Made by a program: the position numbers and the translations under genes. 5,016 nucleotides of DNA, from assembly GCA_008933495.1 (NCBI GenBank), contig WBUW01000263.1, positions 1-5,016 on the forward strand. The letters are read 5' to 3'. The notes beneath the pieces are model-generated. The model was given only the letters and a program-made list of their open reading frames with translations, was not told the origin of the DNA and ran no database searches. This document shows positions 4,942-5,016 of the stretch, piece by piece. Each line of letters begins with the position of its first letter. Within the stretch, counting starts at the first letter, position 1. This DNA is from Pseudorhodoplanes sp. GTDB taxonomy: Bacteria; Pseudomonadota; Alphaproteobacteria; Rhizobiales; Xanthobacteraceae.

Positions 4942-5016
4942 TTACCAGCGGCGCCAGTGGCGGCGATGCCAGCGATACGGCCGGTAATAATAACCATAAT
5001 AACGCGGGGCGGTGTA
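4942..5016 (-). CDS. C-terminal end of a Tyr/Arg/Trp-rich small protein (partial, function unknown)
   Basis: On the minus strand the last 24 codons before a TAA (complement of 4942-4944) are open to the window edge. They read YTAPRYYGYYYRPYRWHRRH and then WRRW: seven Tyr, seven Arg, three Trp and two His in 24 residues. Such Tyr/Arg-rich tails are typical of small, often secreted, uncharacterised proteins common in Hyphomicrobiales. The start, any signal peptide and the length lie outside the window, so location and function cannot be assigned. The gene runs towards recO, with the inverted repeats at 4823-4929 between the two. A chance open frame is possible in so short a stretch, but the tail composition is distinctive and the placement, pointing away from the operon, is plausible. 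Confidence 0.55.
   Translation of the reverse strand, partial: YTAPRYYGYYYRPYRWHRRHWRRW

Noticed and set aside
4880..4987. A 35-codon plus-strand open frame (MQERKPAIRQRLLAAFRR...) after recO
   Set aside because: It has no ribosome binding site, runs through the 4889-4929 inverted repeat, and overlaps the minus-strand gene end; it is probably a chance Arg-rich frame.
1..5016. A novel defence, mobile or biosynthetic system
   Set aside because: Every complete gene is a recognised housekeeping family in a familiar order, and there are no transposase, integrase, direct-repeat array or unexplained long gaps.

Overview
The window is a GC-rich stretch of housekeeping genes from an alphaproteobacterium, most likely of the order Hyphomicrobiales (Rhizobiales). 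The gene order (3' end of rsh, then pdxJ, acpS, lepB, rnc, era, recO) and the wording of the proteins point there: LepB beginning MSVTTGTK with a single N-terminal membrane segment, RNase III with a YQRLEFLGD signature, and RecO beginning MQWTDE. They recall the Bradyrhizobium/Rhodopseudomonas/Xanthobacteraceae side of the order. That placement rests on remembered family sequences, not on a search, and I cannot name a genus.

Layout: bases 1-140 are the last 45 codons of a RelA/SpoT-type (p)ppGpp enzyme, ending in its ACT domain. Then follow pdxJ (vitamin B6 ring closure) and acpS (activation of acyl carrier protein), joined by an ATGA stop/start overlap. A 163-base gap up to the preferred lepB start holds an 8-bp hairpin and an AT-rich island that could be an internal promoter. 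Next are lepB (signal peptidase I), rnc (RNase III) and era (ribosome-assembly GTPase), joined by an ATGA overlap (lepB/rnc) and an 8-base overlap (rnc/era). After a 69-base gap comes recO (recombinational repair). Downstream of recO are two inverted repeats, one of them long and nearly symmetrical, and then the 3' end of a convergent minus-strand gene encoding a Tyr/Arg/Trp-rich tail, cut by the window edge.

The seven plus-strand genes probably form one or two transcription units that link growth control, cofactor and lipid-carrier maturation, protein export, RNA processing and 30S ribosome assembly, and DNA repair. All complete genes look intact, with catalytic motifs present and lengths near the family norm; the exceptions are extra N-terminal residues in RNase III and open start-site questions for pdxJ and lepB. 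I see no mobile element, CRISPR array, tRNA, rRNA or new multi-gene system. The points worth a second look are modest: the lepB leader, the RNase III extension, the intergenic inverted repeats and the truncated convergent gene.
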